Shown: positions 47,541-59,450, numbered from the stretch's first letter. The stretch: 64,000 nucleotides of DNA from Clostridiales bacterium (GCA_012519845.1 JAAYPK010000119.1:1-64000); one strand, 5' to 3'. Translations and numbers: made by a program. Notes: a model not told the origin generated them from the letters alone.

Positions 47541-49367
47541 TTAAATAGCCACTCCAAACTGACTGTAATAAAGAGAAGCATAAAAACCTTTTTGTGCTAG
47601 AAGGCTCTCATGATTTCCGCTCTCTACTATATCACCATCTCTTACAACCAAAATTTTATCAGCATTTTGGATTGTTGATAATCTGTGAGCTATAACAAAA
47701 CTTGTTTTATCCTTCATAAGTCTTGTTAGGGCTTTTTGAATTTCTACTTCTGTTCTTGTATCTACACTAGAAGTAGCTTCGTCCAATATCATAATTGTAG
47801 GATTAGTTAGCATTGCACGAGCAATAGTTAAAAGTTGCTTCTGTCCTTCTGATATAGTAGATGTCTCACTAGAGATTACAGTATCATATCCTTTAGGAAG
47901 TGTACGAATGAAATGATCACAGCAGGCAGCTTTAGCCGCTGCTACAATTTCCTCTTTTGTTGCATCGATCTTACCATAAGCAATATTATCAGCTATTGTG
48001 CCTTCAAATAGCCATGTATCTTGAAGTACCATACCAATTTGTCTTCGCAATTCACTACGAGAAAACTCAGCAATATTAACTCCATCAATTGAAATTGTTC
48101 CACCATTCAACTCATAAAAACGCATAATTAGATTAATTAATGTACTTTTTCCTCCACCAGTCGGACCAACAATAGCTACCATTTCATTAGGCTTAACTTC
48201 TAAATTCAAATTCTTTATTATAGTTTTCTCTGGTGTGTATCCAAATTTTACATTATTAAACGTTACTCTTCCATTAGATATTTCATGTTTAGAAGATGCA
48301 TTATCTATAATCTCTTCCTCTTCATCTAAGAATTCAAAGACTCTCTCAGCTCCAGCTATAGCAGATTGCAATGACATAATAACATAAGAAGATATAGTAA
48401 CAGGCTCAGAAATTTGATTTACATATTGTAAAAATGCCTGAATAGCACCCAAAGAAATATAACCATTAAGTGTCATTATTCCTCCTACAATAGCTGTTGC
48501 CACAAAACCTAATTGACCCAAAAATCTTATAGTTGGATATATGGCAAAATCAACAAATTGTGCTTTTCTATTTGCTTCAAACTGATTTTTATTCAACTTA
48601 GAAACATCTTCAATAACCTGAGATTGTTGATTAAATATCTTTATCACACTATTACCTGAATATACTTCTTCAATTTTCCCACTTAACTCATCCATAGCAG
48701 CAAAATTTTCTCCATAATAACGCTGACTTAATTTAGATACAAAGTTTGTTGCAATAGCACTGATTCCTACAAATATAAGAACCAAAATAGTTAACTTTGG
48801 ATTCAATGAAATCATTGCAATAATTGTAAATACAATTGTCAAGGAAGAAGTTATAAACTGCATAAAGCCAACCTGCATAACTACTGACACTTTTTCAAGA
48901 TCATTTGTGACTTTACTCATAACTTCTCCTGTTTTATGGGAATCAAAATAGCTAAGTGGAAGCCTATTTATTTTCTTACTTATTTCCCTACGAAGTGATA
49001 ATGTTAAATTTTCACCAACACTTGCAATTATGTACTGTTGCATATAAGTAAGTAAACTATTTAATATTGAAAGTATTACTAATACTAAAACTGGCGTAGC
49101 TATTGCATTTGTAACCATAGAAAAAATACTTTCAGAACCAGTAAAATTGCTAATTGCATTTACTAAATTATCAATAGCTTTCCCAATCATAAGTGGCATA
49201 CATGCATAGGCTGCACTGCTGATTAATACTGATATACCTACAATTAATAGCTTTTTATACTGCTGCTTTAATCCTTTCATTAACCGATTAAGAGTCTTTT
49301 TCGTATTTTTAGGGATATCCTGACTAAATGAGGTCATTTCATTATCTTGTTCATTATTATTATGCAT
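47541..49367 (-). CDS. ABC exporter half-transporter (TMD-NBD)
   Basis: GPTGGGKSTLINLIMRFYEL, ISEGQKQLLTIARAM, ILDEATSSVD. Confidence 0.95.
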   Translation of the reverse strand: MHNNNEQDNEMTSFSQDIPKNTKKTLNRLMKGLKQQYKKLLIVGISVLISSAAYACMPLMIGKAIDNLVNAISNFTGSESIFSMVTNAIATPVLVLVILSILNSLLTYMQQYIIASVGENLTLSLRREISKKINRLPLSYFDSHKTGEVMSKVTNDLEKVSVVMQVGFMQFITSSLTIVFTIIAMISLNPKLTILVLIFVGISAIATNFVSKLSQRYYGENFAAMDELSGKIEEVYSGNSVIKIFNQQSQVIEDVSKLNKNQFEANRKAQFVDFAIYPTIRFLGQLGFVATAIVGGIMTLNGYISLGAIQAFLQYVNQISEPVTISSYVIMSLQSAIAGAERVFEFLDEEEEIIDNASSKHEISNGRVTFNNVKFGYTPEKTIIKNLNLEVKPNEMVAIVGPTGGGKSTLINLIMRFYELNGGTISIDGVNIAEFSRSELRRQIGMVLQDTWLFEGTIADNIAYGKIDATKEEIVAAAKAACCDHFIRTLPKGYDTVISSETSTISEGQKQLLTIARAMLTNPTIMILDEATSSVDTRTEVEIQKALTRLMKDKTSFVIAHRLSTIQNADKILVVRDGDIVESGNHESLLAQKGFYASLYYSQFGVAI

Positions 49368-49370
49368 AAA

Positions 49371-51098
49371 TCAAGCCTCCTTTATATTCATCTGACTTTT
49401 AGCAATATCCTGATATACAGAACAGTTTTTCATTAGGGTATCATGGTTCCCAATACCTACTAATTTTCCTTCATCCATTACTAGGATTTGATCTGCATCC
49501 ATAATAGTACTTACCTTCTGGGCAATTATTATCTTAGCTGCATCCTTCATATTTTCTTTTAGGGCTTTACGAAGTTCAGAATCAGTTTTTGAATCTAATG
49601 CAGAAAAACTATCATCAAAAATGTATACTGATACTTTTTTTATAAGTGCCCTTGCAATAGCCAAACGTTGTTTCTGTCCTCCTGAGAAGTTAGATCCCCC
49701 TTGAGAAACTTCAGAATGTAATCCATCAGGCAATTTATCTACAAATGAATCTGCCTGAGAAATCATTAATGCTCTCTTCATATCTTCCTTAGTTGCATCC
49801 TTATATCCCATTTTTAGGTTGTCCTCAATTGTACCACTAAATAAGAATGCCTTCTGAGGAATACAACCAATTCTATCTCTTAATTCTTCTTGTGATAAGC
49901 TTCGTATATCCTCACCACATAGATTAATCTCTCCCTCATCTATGTCATGTAATCTAAGAAGAAGATTAAAAATAGTGCTTTTACCTGAACCAGTACTTCC
50001 AATAACAGCTGTAGTCTGTCCTTTATTACAGGAGAATGATAGATTTTTTATAACTGGTTCCTCTGCTCCATGATAAAAGAAGGATACATTTTTAAATTCT
50101 ACAACTGGTGCATTACTTTGTACCCCTACTTGTTCTTTGCTTAAATCCTGAATTTCTGGATTAATATCTAATACTTCTTCAATACGATTAAGACATGCTT
50201 TCATTTTAGGAAGTGTAACACTTGTTGTTGTTGCCATTATTAAATAACTTAATGTAATAATTGAGTATTCCGTAACTGCAGTAATTTGTCCTATTTCCAT
50301 ATCTCCTTTCATGGAAAGCAGTCCACCTAACCAAACTATAGCCGCCATAGACAAACCAATTATAATCCATACGCTAGGATTCAAAACAGCAAATAGTTTA
50401 TTAAGCTTAATCATATCTGTAGCATACTTCTCAAAAGCTTTACTTGATCTACCTTCCTCGTACTTTTCATTCCCAAAAGCACGAATAACACGTATTCCAG
50501 TAATAGCTTCTCTTACTACTTGGTTAATATTATCTAATCTAGCCTGGACTCTCTGAGATATATAATTTGATTTTTTTAGTACCACTATAGAAAAGCAAAT
50601 AAAAATCACTACACATAAAATCAATATTAATGATAGTGGCAAACTAGCATATGATGTCATAACAATAGATGCCAATATAATAAGTGGAGTTGGAACTATC
50701 ATCTGAAAGACCAGTCCAAGAGTCTGTTGCAAATTTGATATATCAGAAGTAGTACGTGTAATCATAGATGAAACACCAATAGTATCAAATTCTCGAATGG
50801 ATAATTCCTGACTCTTACGAAAAACCTTATCTCTCATGTCATAACCAAAAACTGCTGCTAAATCAGCAGAATAATAGCTTCCCAAAATAGATACAATAGT
50901 TGTTAATATTAAAACTATTATCATCTGCACTCCTATACGAAGAATTTCATTTATATCTCCTTTTAAAATTCCATTATCAACAATATTAGCTATTAGAAAT
51001 GGAATTAGTAATGTTCCTATTGCTTGCCCTAAAAGCATAACCAATGTTATTGCTACTTTTCCTTTTCTCTCTTTTAGGAACAGTTTTAAATACTTCAT
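49371..51098 (-). CDS. ABC exporter half-transporter (TMD-NBD)
   Basis: GSTGSGKSTIFNLLLRL, FSGGQKQRLAIARAL, YIFDDSFSALD (Asp at the catalytic-Glu position). Confidence 0.95.
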   Translation of the reverse strand: MKYLKLFLKERKGKVAITLVMLLGQAIGTLLIPFLIANIVDNGILKGDINEILRIGVQMIIVLILTTIVSILGSYYSADLAAVFGYDMRDKVFRKSQELSIREFDTIGVSSMITRTTSDISNLQQTLGLVFQMIVPTPLIILASIVMTSYASLPLSLILILCVVIFICFSIVVLKKSNYISQRVQARLDNINQVVREAITGIRVIRAFGNEKYEEGRSSKAFEKYATDMIKLNKLFAVLNPSVWIIIGLSMAAIVWLGGLLSMKGDMEIGQITAVTEYSIITLSYLIMATTTSVTLPKMKACLNRIEEVLDINPEIQDLSKEQVGVQSNAPVVEFKNVSFFYHGAEEPVIKNLSFSCNKGQTTAVIGSTGSGKSTIFNLLLRLHDIDEGEINLCGEDIRSLSQEELRDRIGCIPQKAFLFSGTIEDNLKMGYKDATKEDMKRALMISQADSFVDKLPDGLHSEVSQGGSNFSGGQKQRLAIARALIKKVSVYIFDDSFSALDSKTDSELRKALKENMKDAAKIIIAQKVSTIMDADQILVMDEGKLVGIGNHDTLMKNCSVYQDIAKSQMNIKEA

Positions 51099-51148
51099 AT
51101 TTTACCTCCGTTATGTAACTAAGTTTGCAGAAATCTCTGTTCGGTGTT

Positions 51149-51179
51149 AGTATAAAGGTTAAAGTGACTTTAATGTCAA
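51149..51179 (-). promoter_or_regulatory. MerR-type promoter TTGACA-19 nt-TATACT with spacer dyad TTAAAGTCACTTTAA
   Basis: Minus-strand reading of 51149-51179; abnormal 19-nt spacer upstream of the ABC pair. Confidence 0.75.
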
Positions 51180-51214
51180 TAGGCTGATAAAAAATAGGGT
51201 GGTGTAACCTACTA

Positions 51215-52015
51215 ATGAAAAATATAACTTATATGACTATCAAGGAATTTTCACGTCTTACTGGTATTAAACGTGAAAACTTAAGATATTATGACCAAAT
51301 TGGGTTATTGTCTCCAGAATGTCGTGGAGAAAATGGCTATAGATATTATACTCAAAGGCAGCTTACCAGTGCATATTTAATAACTTCACTAAGAGAACTT
51401 GGCATTGGTATAGAAGAAATCAAAAAGTATACAGACAGACGTACTCCTTATGAGATGTTTTCTTTGTTTAAATCACAGAGAGAAAATATATTAAAGGAAA
51501 TGAAAAAACTTCAATGTACTCTGGAAATCATGGAATTATATGTAGATATGGCTGAAGATGCTCTTAATTCTGAAGAAAACAATATAAAAATAGAATATAA
51601 AGAAAAAGAGCCCATTTTTTTAGGACCTATATTTTCTACTGATGACCTAGATGATTCTATAATTTCATTTTATGATTATGCTGCTGAAAAAGGATTCGAT
51701 TCAGGCTATCCTCTTGGCACTATTGTTTATAAAGAAAGTTTCAACTTTGAAAATCCTTTATTAGTTGTTCAACATTATTTCAAGGTAAAAAATGATCACA
51801 ATTCTTATAAACCAGAAGGTAAATATGTGGTACTCTATGGAAGATGTGGTTATGGGAAATCAGAAAAACTTTATAAAAAGCTATTTACATTTATAGAAGA
51901 AAATAATTTGCGAGTTTGTGGCAATGCATATGAAGAATACCCTCTAAATGAACTTTCAATTAGAGATGAAGAAAAATACTGCGTGAAGATAGAAATTATG
52001 GTTGAAGATGTTTAA
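51215..52015 (+). CDS. MerR-family regulator with effector-binding domain
   Basis: MTIKEFSRLTGIKRENLRYYDQIGLLSPECRGENGYRYY. Confidence 0.93.
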   Translation: MKNITYMTIKEFSRLTGIKRENLRYYDQIGLLSPECRGENGYRYYTQRQLTSAYLITSLRELGIGIEEIKKYTDRRTPYEMFSLFKSQRENILKEMKKLQCTLEIMELYVDMAEDALNSEENNIKIEYKEKEPIFLGPIFSTDDLDDSIISFYDYAAEKGFDSGYPLGTIVYKESFNFENPLLVVQHYFKVKNDHNSYKPEGKYVVLYGRCGYGKSEKLYKKLFTFIEENNLRVCGNAYEEYPLNELSIRDEEKYCVKIEIMVEDV

Positions 52016-52212
52016 CCTACAACTTCTTTTTAGAAAAATACAAATATGACAATACACTGATTGGAGCAAAATATGCTTATACAGCAGATTTGATTTATTT
52101 TTTAATGAAACCATTAGAATGGTTATTTTTAATTGTTCTTTATTCAGTGGATACAAAACCAGAAAATCGAATTGCAGTACAATATCCACATACTGATATT
52201 CCTGAATTTTAA
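52015..52212 (+). pseudogene. C-terminal fragment of a membrane protein
   Basis: FLEKYKYDNTLIGAKYAYTADLIYFLMKPLEWLFLIVLYSVDTKPENRIAVQYPHTDIPEF*, no start; tail shared with 38021-38100. Confidence 0.6.
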
Positions 52213-52355
52213 ATATTTTTGTGTAATACTTAATTAGTTATGGCTTTCTTGTTAAGTATAAGGAAACATAAACAATTTAAATAACATTCCTAATATCCTG
52301 ACAATTTGGAATTTAATGCTCACCATAATTTAAGATTGCGAAGTAACTATTTTTT

Positions 52356-52787
52356 CTATTTGCATTTTAAAATGCATCTGTATCTTGTTATACCTACTCT
52401 GTATTTATCCCCTAAGGATAATATATCGAAACCGAGCTTTTTATAAAATCCAACAGCATCATCATCTGTTTCAGCTACAATATCATTAGGTTTAAATGTC
52501 TTAATACAATGATTAATCAAAGAACTACCAATACCAGATTTTTGACAATTGTTAGTAACTGCAATTTCGAGTATTGTGATTTCTTTAATATTATTTATAT
52601 CCAAAATAATAATACCTTTATACGTATCATTATTTTTAATTGCAAATATTGCAGTACTCTGATTTGTAATGTACTTATCTGCACGATTATTTAGCCTTTC
52701 CTCTGTGGGGTTATATACACTTTCAGCAAAAATAGGCAACAAATCTTTAGTTTTCAGTAGTGATTTAGCTTCAATTATCTGTTCCAT
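52356..52787 (-). CDS. GNAT acetyltransferase
   Basis: TNNCQKSGIGSSLINHCIKTF; GFYKKLGFDILS. Confidence 0.85.
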   Translation of the reverse strand: MEQIIEAKSLLKTKDLLPIFAESVYNPTEERLNNRADKYITNQSTAIFAIKNNDTYKGIIILDINNIKEITILEIAVTNNCQKSGIGSSLINHCIKTFKPNDIVAETDDDAVGFYKKLGFDILSLGDKYRVGITRYRCILKCK

Positions 52788-52860
52788 AATACCTCCATAT
52801 ACTATAAAAATCTTTAGTTGGCTTTTTAGTAAGTTATAATCATCAAAATTCTTTTTATGA

Positions 52861-53167
52861 TTATAACTTATTAACTAATCCAATTGCTATGAACTCACCA
52901 CATATTTTATTAAAGTCATGTAATATCAAATTACTCGCTTTATAAAAAACACTTTCTTCATCTTCACTAGTGAGTGAAATGGTACCATGCAATACCCAAT
53001 TATCTGGACAATACCACTCCCATCCATTCGTATCAATAATTTTCATATAATGTTAAGTGAGAACGTGTTTTCCACTCCAAAAACTTTGTACTAAATTTCT
53101 CATCTGAAACTCTCTGTGCTAAATCAAATAATTGTTGCTCTGTACTTTTATCATATTTGTCTTTCAC
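52861..53167 (-). pseudogene. Frameshifted small gene, possibly 2H-phosphoesterase-like
   Basis: VKDKYDKSTEQQLFDLAQRVSDEKFSTKFLEWKTRSHLTLYENY, then frame change to DTNGWEWYCPDNWVLHGTISLTSEDEE... Confidence 0.4.
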
Positions 53168-53244
53168 TTAAAACTTATTTACTATCTTATCATAACATAT
53201 TTTGTTATTTAATATTACTTATGATACGGTTCTTCGCAACAATA

Positions 53245-53757
53245 GTAAATGATGCTTTACCATTTTATTCTTGTGTCTATATTCTACATAATTATGCTAT
53301 AATTCTAAAGTATTATTTAGAAATTCCGTAGTGGATGGCTACGGGGGTTTTGAACGTTTTATCCCCTTGGACTATTGGTGATACTTCATCATAGTTAGGG
53401 GGTGGTATTGGATATGCTAGAATTAATTATAAAGAACTTTGTTGTTATTTATATAATTAGATTAGTTTTAAAACATAATCTTTTTGTTCATTATTTAAAG
53501 ATTTCAGTAAAATTTATTGGTCTTGATATTGAAATTAAAAGCAAACAAAAAGATGCTCCATCCCGCAAAGATTAGCATCATTTTGTTTATATAACCAATT
53601 ATATTTCCAATAGCCCTAAAACAAAATAAATGTTCTAAGGATTGCTTAGTGTTATCGCACTAAGTTTTTCTTATTTAGCCTTGCATAAGTTCGATTCACT
53701 AAATCAAAGATATAGAATCTCACTTATATTATATCAAATTTTTATAAAAAATAAACC
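53245..53757 (+). repeat. Repeat element copy B (same layout as 38190-38661)
   Basis: Shared GTAAATGATGCTTTACCATTTTATTCTTGTGTCTATATTCTACATAATTATGCTATAATTCTAA, leader, ORF and CCAATAGCCCTAAAACAAAATAAATGTTCTAAG. Confidence 0.75.
53414..53575 (+). CDS. 53-aa hydrophobic small protein, family copy B
   Basis: MLELIIKNFVVIYIIRLVLKHNLFVHYLKISVKFIGLDIEIKSKQKDAPSRKD. Confidence 0.65.
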   Translation: MLELIIKNFVVIYIIRLVLKHNLFVHYLKISVKFIGLDIEIKSKQKDAPSRKD

Positions 53758-53810
53758 TATATTATTTTTTTCTATTTAAAAGTCTTAATATCACCACTAT
53801 AAATTATAAT

Positions 53811-54218
53811 TTATTTAATAAACGTCTTTGCTTCCTTTAATATTCTTTTTGAACTATCAAATTGAAGTACATTCATTATTTCCTCATATTTCATTAAATA
53901 AGCGCCTTCTAGTTCATCTTCTTGATAACATAGCTTTTGCTTATCATACTCTGCAACAAAATATATTATTCTTTTAATAACATCTTTCTTATTTGGAATT
54001 GGATATTCATCTATTGTTCTAAATCCTTTAATAATATGTGCTCTTATACCTATTTCTTCATATATCTCCCTTAATGCAGCCTCTTCTTCAGTTTCATTTG
54101 CTTCAATATGCCCTTTTGGAAATCCATAATATCCTTCTAAAGATTTTACAATCGCAAAATAAATATTATTTTCTTTACGCGTAAATACTACCGCTCCGCT
54201 TGATACCTCATATTTCAT
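53811..54218 (-). CDS. NUDIX hydrolase
   Basis: GFPKGHIEANETEEEAALREIYEEIGI. Confidence 0.93.
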   Translation of the reverse strand: MKYEVSSGAVVFTRKENNIYFAIVKSLEGYYGFPKGHIEANETEEEAALREIYEEIGIRAHIIKGFRTIDEYPIPNKKDVIKRIIYFVAEYDKQKLCYQEDELEGAYLMKYEEIMNVLQFDSSKRILKEAKTFIK

Positions 54219-54560
54219 ACCTCACCTACTCAAATTCATTTATAATTATTTCTGATATTATACTATGTAAAAACTTATTCTATCGCTCTCTAGTTTCACT
54301 TTCTTCTAGAACCTTGGTGAACCTCGCTAAGATACCCTTTTATAAATTTCATCTTACTTATGATACGGTATCTTCACAAGCAAAAATATTCTTAGCCATT
54401 GAAAACACTAGCTTAAGAGTACTTTTCGCACTTACTTGTGGTACGGTTCCCCGTATCATAAGTAAGTGAGGTTTTCCCATTTTATTATTATGTATATATC
54501 ATGTAAATTTGCAGAATATCTGATATTAATTAGTTACTAAGCTTACAGTATATAGTATTA

Positions 54561-55835
<1,275 letters not shown>

Positions 55836-55997
55836 TCATTCTCCTTTCTATATTATTTATGATAAAAACAATTCTTCTCTATTTTTACCTTATAGCATAC
55901 TATTACCTTAATTAGTATGTCAGATTTTATTTTTATTTATTACAACTCCAAATGTTTCTGTGAACTATTTCACTATAGCTAGGAGGTGGTATTTGAT

Positions 55998-56120
55998 ATG
56001 TTTGATACTATTTATGTTATTAGGTTAATTCTAAATCACTTAAAAAATAAGATTAAACTTCTTGGTCTTGATATAGAAGTTAAAAACAAAGAAAAAAGTG
56101 CTCAATCCTCACAAGATTAG
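55998..56120 (+). CDS. 40-aa small protein, shortened family copy C
   Basis: MFDTIYVIRLILNHLKNKIKLLGLDIEVKNKEKSAQSSQD; AGGAGGTGGT before the start. Confidence 0.55.
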   Translation: MFDTIYVIRLILNHLKNKIKLLGLDIEVKNKEKSAQSSQD

Positions 56121-56203
56121 CACCTTTTCTTACTTATTTTATATCAAATTTTTATAGAAAATAATAACTTTCTTAATTACATTCTTCCTTATATTTTTAA
56201 ATA

Positions 56204-58915
56204 CTATAGAAAATTACCATATCTTCTTATATATATTTTTTTCAATATTGTTACTAAAACCATATATGCTAATATCATCCCTATTAACCATAAGAAGTAC
56301 ACTGAAGGCATAGGCGACATTCCAAGCATTTCACCTAAATTAGTATAAGGAATCATTGTCCCCACTAAAATAGCAGTTGTTGTAAAAATTAATATTGGTA
56401 AAGAAGCTCTACTTTGAATAAATGGTATTTTGGGTGTCCTTATCATATGAATTACGAGAGTTTGTGACCATAATGATTCAATAAACCATCCTGCATTAAA
56501 TAACGTCATAAATAGTACATTATCTACACCTGCTGAGCCATATGCTCCACCACAAACTGCTGGACATATTACAAAGAACATAATAATGTAGGTTGCAATA
56601 TCAAATACTGAGCTTGTTGGCCCTATCCAACGCATGAAACTTCCAATTGAAGAAGCATCCCATTTGCGTGGTTTTTTAAGATAATCAACATCTACATTAT
56701 CCCATGGAATTGAGATACATGAAATATCATAAATAAGGTTTAGCACTAGAATTTGAACAGGTAACATTGGTAAAAAGGGTAAAAAGGCACTTGCAATTAA
56801 TACACTAAACATATTCCCAAAATTAGAGCTTGCAGTCATTTTAATATACTTGATAATATTAGCGAAAATTCTACGCCCTTCTATTACACCACTTTCAAGC
56901 ACCATTAAATCTTTTTCAAGAAGAATAATATCTGCTGACTCTTTTGCTATATCAACAGCAGTATCTACGGAAATACCAACATCAGCCTTCCTCATTGCTG
57001 GTGCATCATTAATTCCATCTCCCATAAAGCCTACAACATGTCCATTATCTTTTAAAATTGACACTACTCTAGATTTCTGCTCAGGAGATAATTTAGCAAA
57101 TATATTAATTTTCAAAACAGCCTCTTTTAACTGTAAGTCGGTCATTGCCTCAATGTCTGAACCTAAAAGTATATTAACTGTAGGAATACCAACCTTATTG
57201 CAAACATATTTTGTTACTTTTTCATTATCACCAGTTAGAACTTTAACATCCACTCCATTTTCATGTAAAGCCTTAATTGCTTTAGTTGATGATTCTTTTG
57301 GCGGATCTAAGAAACTAATATAACCCATCAAAACCATTTCTGATTCATCTTTAATAGAAAATACGTCCTTTGGTGATGGATCTGTTTTTTGGGCTACTGC
57401 AATAACTCTCATTCCGCTTTCATTAAGTTCATCTACAGTTGTAAGAATCTCTTCTTTTATATCATCTGTAAGTTCAACTACACTACCTCTATATTCTGCA
57501 AAAGTACATACGGACAACATTTCTTCTACTGCGCCTTTAGTAATTAACTGTGTTTTTCCACTTTTATCTTCTAGCACTACTGACATTCTACGCCGTGTAA
57601 AATCAAATGGAATTTCATCTACCTTCTCATACATTGTTATTAAATTATCAAAACCTTCTTCATCACCATGTTCAAGTATTGCTATATCAAGCAAATTTTT
57701 AAGACCTGTTTGAAAATAACTGTTTAAATAGCCGTGTCTTAATACTCTAAAATCTTCATTTCCATGAATATCAAGGTGACGTTCTAAAACAATTTTATCT
57801 TCTGTAAGTGTTCCAGTTTTATCTGTACACAAAACATCCATTGCTCCAAAGTTTTGAATTGAATTTAAGCTTTTTACTATTGTTTTGTGTTTTGACATCA
57901 TTACTGCACCTTTTGCAAGGTTTGTAGTAACAATCATTGGAAGCATTTCTGGTGTAAGCCCAACTGCTACTGATAAAGAAAATAAAAATGCCTCAAGCCA
58001 ATCACCTTTTGTTATTCCATTAATTATAAATACAACTGGCACCATACATGCCATAAATCTAATTAATACCCAGCTTACTGAATTTACACCCTTATCAAAA
58101 CTTGTAACTTCTCTTTTTTCTGTAATTGAATCTGCCATAGTTCCAAGGCATGTCTCATTTCCTGTTGAATTAACAATTGCAGTAGCAGTTCCACTAATAA
58201 CATTTGTTCCCATATAAGCTAAGTTTTCTAACTCTAAATGGCTCAATACATTCTTATCTTTTGTATATTGATGTAGCTCACTATGCTTTTCAACTGGTTC
58301 AGACTCTCCTGTCATTGAAGATTGACTAATGAATAAGTCTTTAGAAAAGATTATTCTTACATCTGCTGGAATCATATCACCTGCTGCAAGTTGTACCACA
58401 TCTCCTGGAACTATTTCAGAGATAGAAATTTCATTTGCATCTCCATTTCGTATAACCATAGCTGTAGTTTTAATCATAGCCTTTAATCTTTCCCCAGCCT
58501 TATTCGATCTGCCTTCTTGAATTAAATGAAGACTTCCGCTTATTGTAACCATTATTCCTATAATTATTGCTGTCCCTAAGCTTCTATCTTCAGGTGAAGC
58601 AATTACATAATCTGTAATAAAAGATACTACTGCAAGTAAAATTAGTATTACAGAAAATGGATTTATAAATGCATTAATTAATTTTTTAAGCAAAGTTTCT
58701 TTATTAGCATGATTTATTTCATTGTGTCCATATTCCTCCAATCTCTTTTCAGCTTCTTTATTTGTAAGTCCTTCAATTTTAGTATTAAGCTTTTTTAGCA
58801 TATCCTTTCTTTCTAATAATCCAAATTGAAGTAACTTTTGAGATATTTCATCTCTGTTAACATTTTTTTCTATAACCGCTTTATTAACTTTATCTTTATC
58901 AAAAAAAAATTTCAT
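56204..58915 (-). CDS. mgtA: Mg2+-transporting P-type ATPase (MgtA/MgtB-like)
   Basis: [28 protein letters not shown], Mg-type C-terminal TM region. Confidence 0.93.
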   Translation of the reverse strand: MKFFFDKDKVNKAVIEKNVNRDEISQKLLQFGLLERKDMLKKLNTKIEGLTNKEAEKRLEEYGHNEINHANKETLLKKLINAFINPFSVILILLAVVSFITDYVIASPEDRSLGTAIIIGIMVTISGSLHLIQEGRSNKAGERLKAMIKTTAMVIRNGDANEISISEIVPGDVVQLAAGDMIPADVRIIFSKDLFISQSSMTGESEPVEKHSELHQYTKDKNVLSHLELENLAYMGTNVISGTATAIVNSTGNETCLGTMADSITEKREVTSFDKGVNSVSWVLIRFMACMVPVVFIINGITKGDWLEAFLFSLSVAVGLTPEMLPMIVTTNLAKGAVMMSKHKTIVKSLNSIQNFGAMDVLCTDKTGTLTEDKIVLERHLDIHGNEDFRVLRHGYLNSYFQTGLKNLLDIAILEHGDEEGFDNLITMYEKVDEIPFDFTRRRMSVVLEDKSGKTQLITKGAVEEMLSVCTFAEYRGSVVELTDDIKEEILTTVDELNESGMRVIAVAQKTDPSPKDVFSIKDESEMVLMGYISFLDPPKESSTKAIKALHENGVDVKVLTGDNEKVTKYVCNKVGIPTVNILLGSDIEAMTDLQLKEAVLKINIFAKLSPEQKSRVVSILKDNGHVVGFMGDGINDAPAMRKADVGISVDTAVDIAKESADIILLEKDLMVLESGVIEGRRIFANIIKYIKMTASSNFGNMFSVLIASAFLPFLPMLPVQILVLNLIYDISCISIPWDNVDVDYLKKPRKWDASSIGSFMRWIGPTSSVFDIATYIIMFFVICPAVCGGAYGSAGVDNVLFMTLFNAGWFIESLWSQTLVIHMIRTPKIPFIQSRASLPILIFTTTAILVGTMIPYTNLGEMLGMSPMPSVYFLWLIGMILAYMVLVTILKKIYIRRYGNFL

Positions 58916-58999
58916 TTCTATTCCTCCTGTATAATTAGATTTAAAATTTTATACACCATTGGAATAGACATAAGTAAAAATTTATTGAATTAACCTCTA

Positions 59000-59182
59000 C
59001 TAATGATTACCTCTTCTAAAAAATATAATTTTATCATCAGAAAATAAGCAGTACCTTAGTTGTAGATACTTAGATAATATTTCAATACTTATACAGTTAT
59101 TTTCTTTATTCATATTGCCAAAAAAATATTTTTCTCCGGGATAATCATCGTCTATCCCAATTCTACTACTTTCCGGTTCCAC
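59000..59182 (-). CDS. 60-aa leader ORF between the M-box terminator and mgtA (GTG start)
   Basis: RBS GAGGTGAT then GTG: MEPESSRIGIDDDYPGEKYFFGNMNKENNCISIEILSKYLQLRYCLFSDDKIIFFRRGNH. Confidence 0.6.
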   Translation of the reverse strand: MEPESSRIGIDDDYPGEKYFFGNMNKENNCISIEILSKYLQLRYCLFSDDKIIFFRRGNH

Positions 59183-59217
59183 TTATAATCACCTCACTTT
59201 TATTTAAAAAAACAAAA

Positions 59218-59247
59218 ATCCTCGTTCACCTAAAGCTGAACGAGGAT
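59218..59247 (-). terminator. M-box expression-platform terminator ATCCTCGTTCA/TGAACGAGGAT followed by TTTTTGTTTTTTT
   Basis: 11-bp stem plus long U-tract on the minus strand. Confidence 0.88.
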
Positions 59248-59254
59248 ATAAAAA

Positions 59255-59450
59255 AAAAGCTTATTAATTACATAAAAATAGACTCTCTATCCGTTCAAGC
59301 TTTAGCTTCATAGGGCAATGAAATTGCATTAAAATACGCCTTAATTCTCGACGTATTCTGCTAACCTTCTCATAGTGTCTCCACTACTCTGCGGCAGCAA
59401 CCCGTATCCCTATGGTAACCTCACCTACCGATTTTTATTCAATTGTATAT
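59255..59450 (-). ncRNA. M-box (ykoK-leader) Mg2+ riboswitch aptamer
   Basis: Minus-strand GGTAGGTGAGGTTACCATAGGGATACGGGTTGCTGCCGCAGAGTAGTGGAGACACTA, upstream of a terminator and a Mg2+ ATPase gene. Confidence 0.85.

Noticed and set aside
51956-52189. Minus-strand 77-aa ORF
   Set aside because: Antisense to the membrane-protein fragment LYSVDTKPENRIAVQYPHTDIPEF, which is the protein-like frame.
56850-58520. Plus-strand ORFs opposite mgtA
   Set aside because: Shadows of a conserved P-type ATPase coding sequence.
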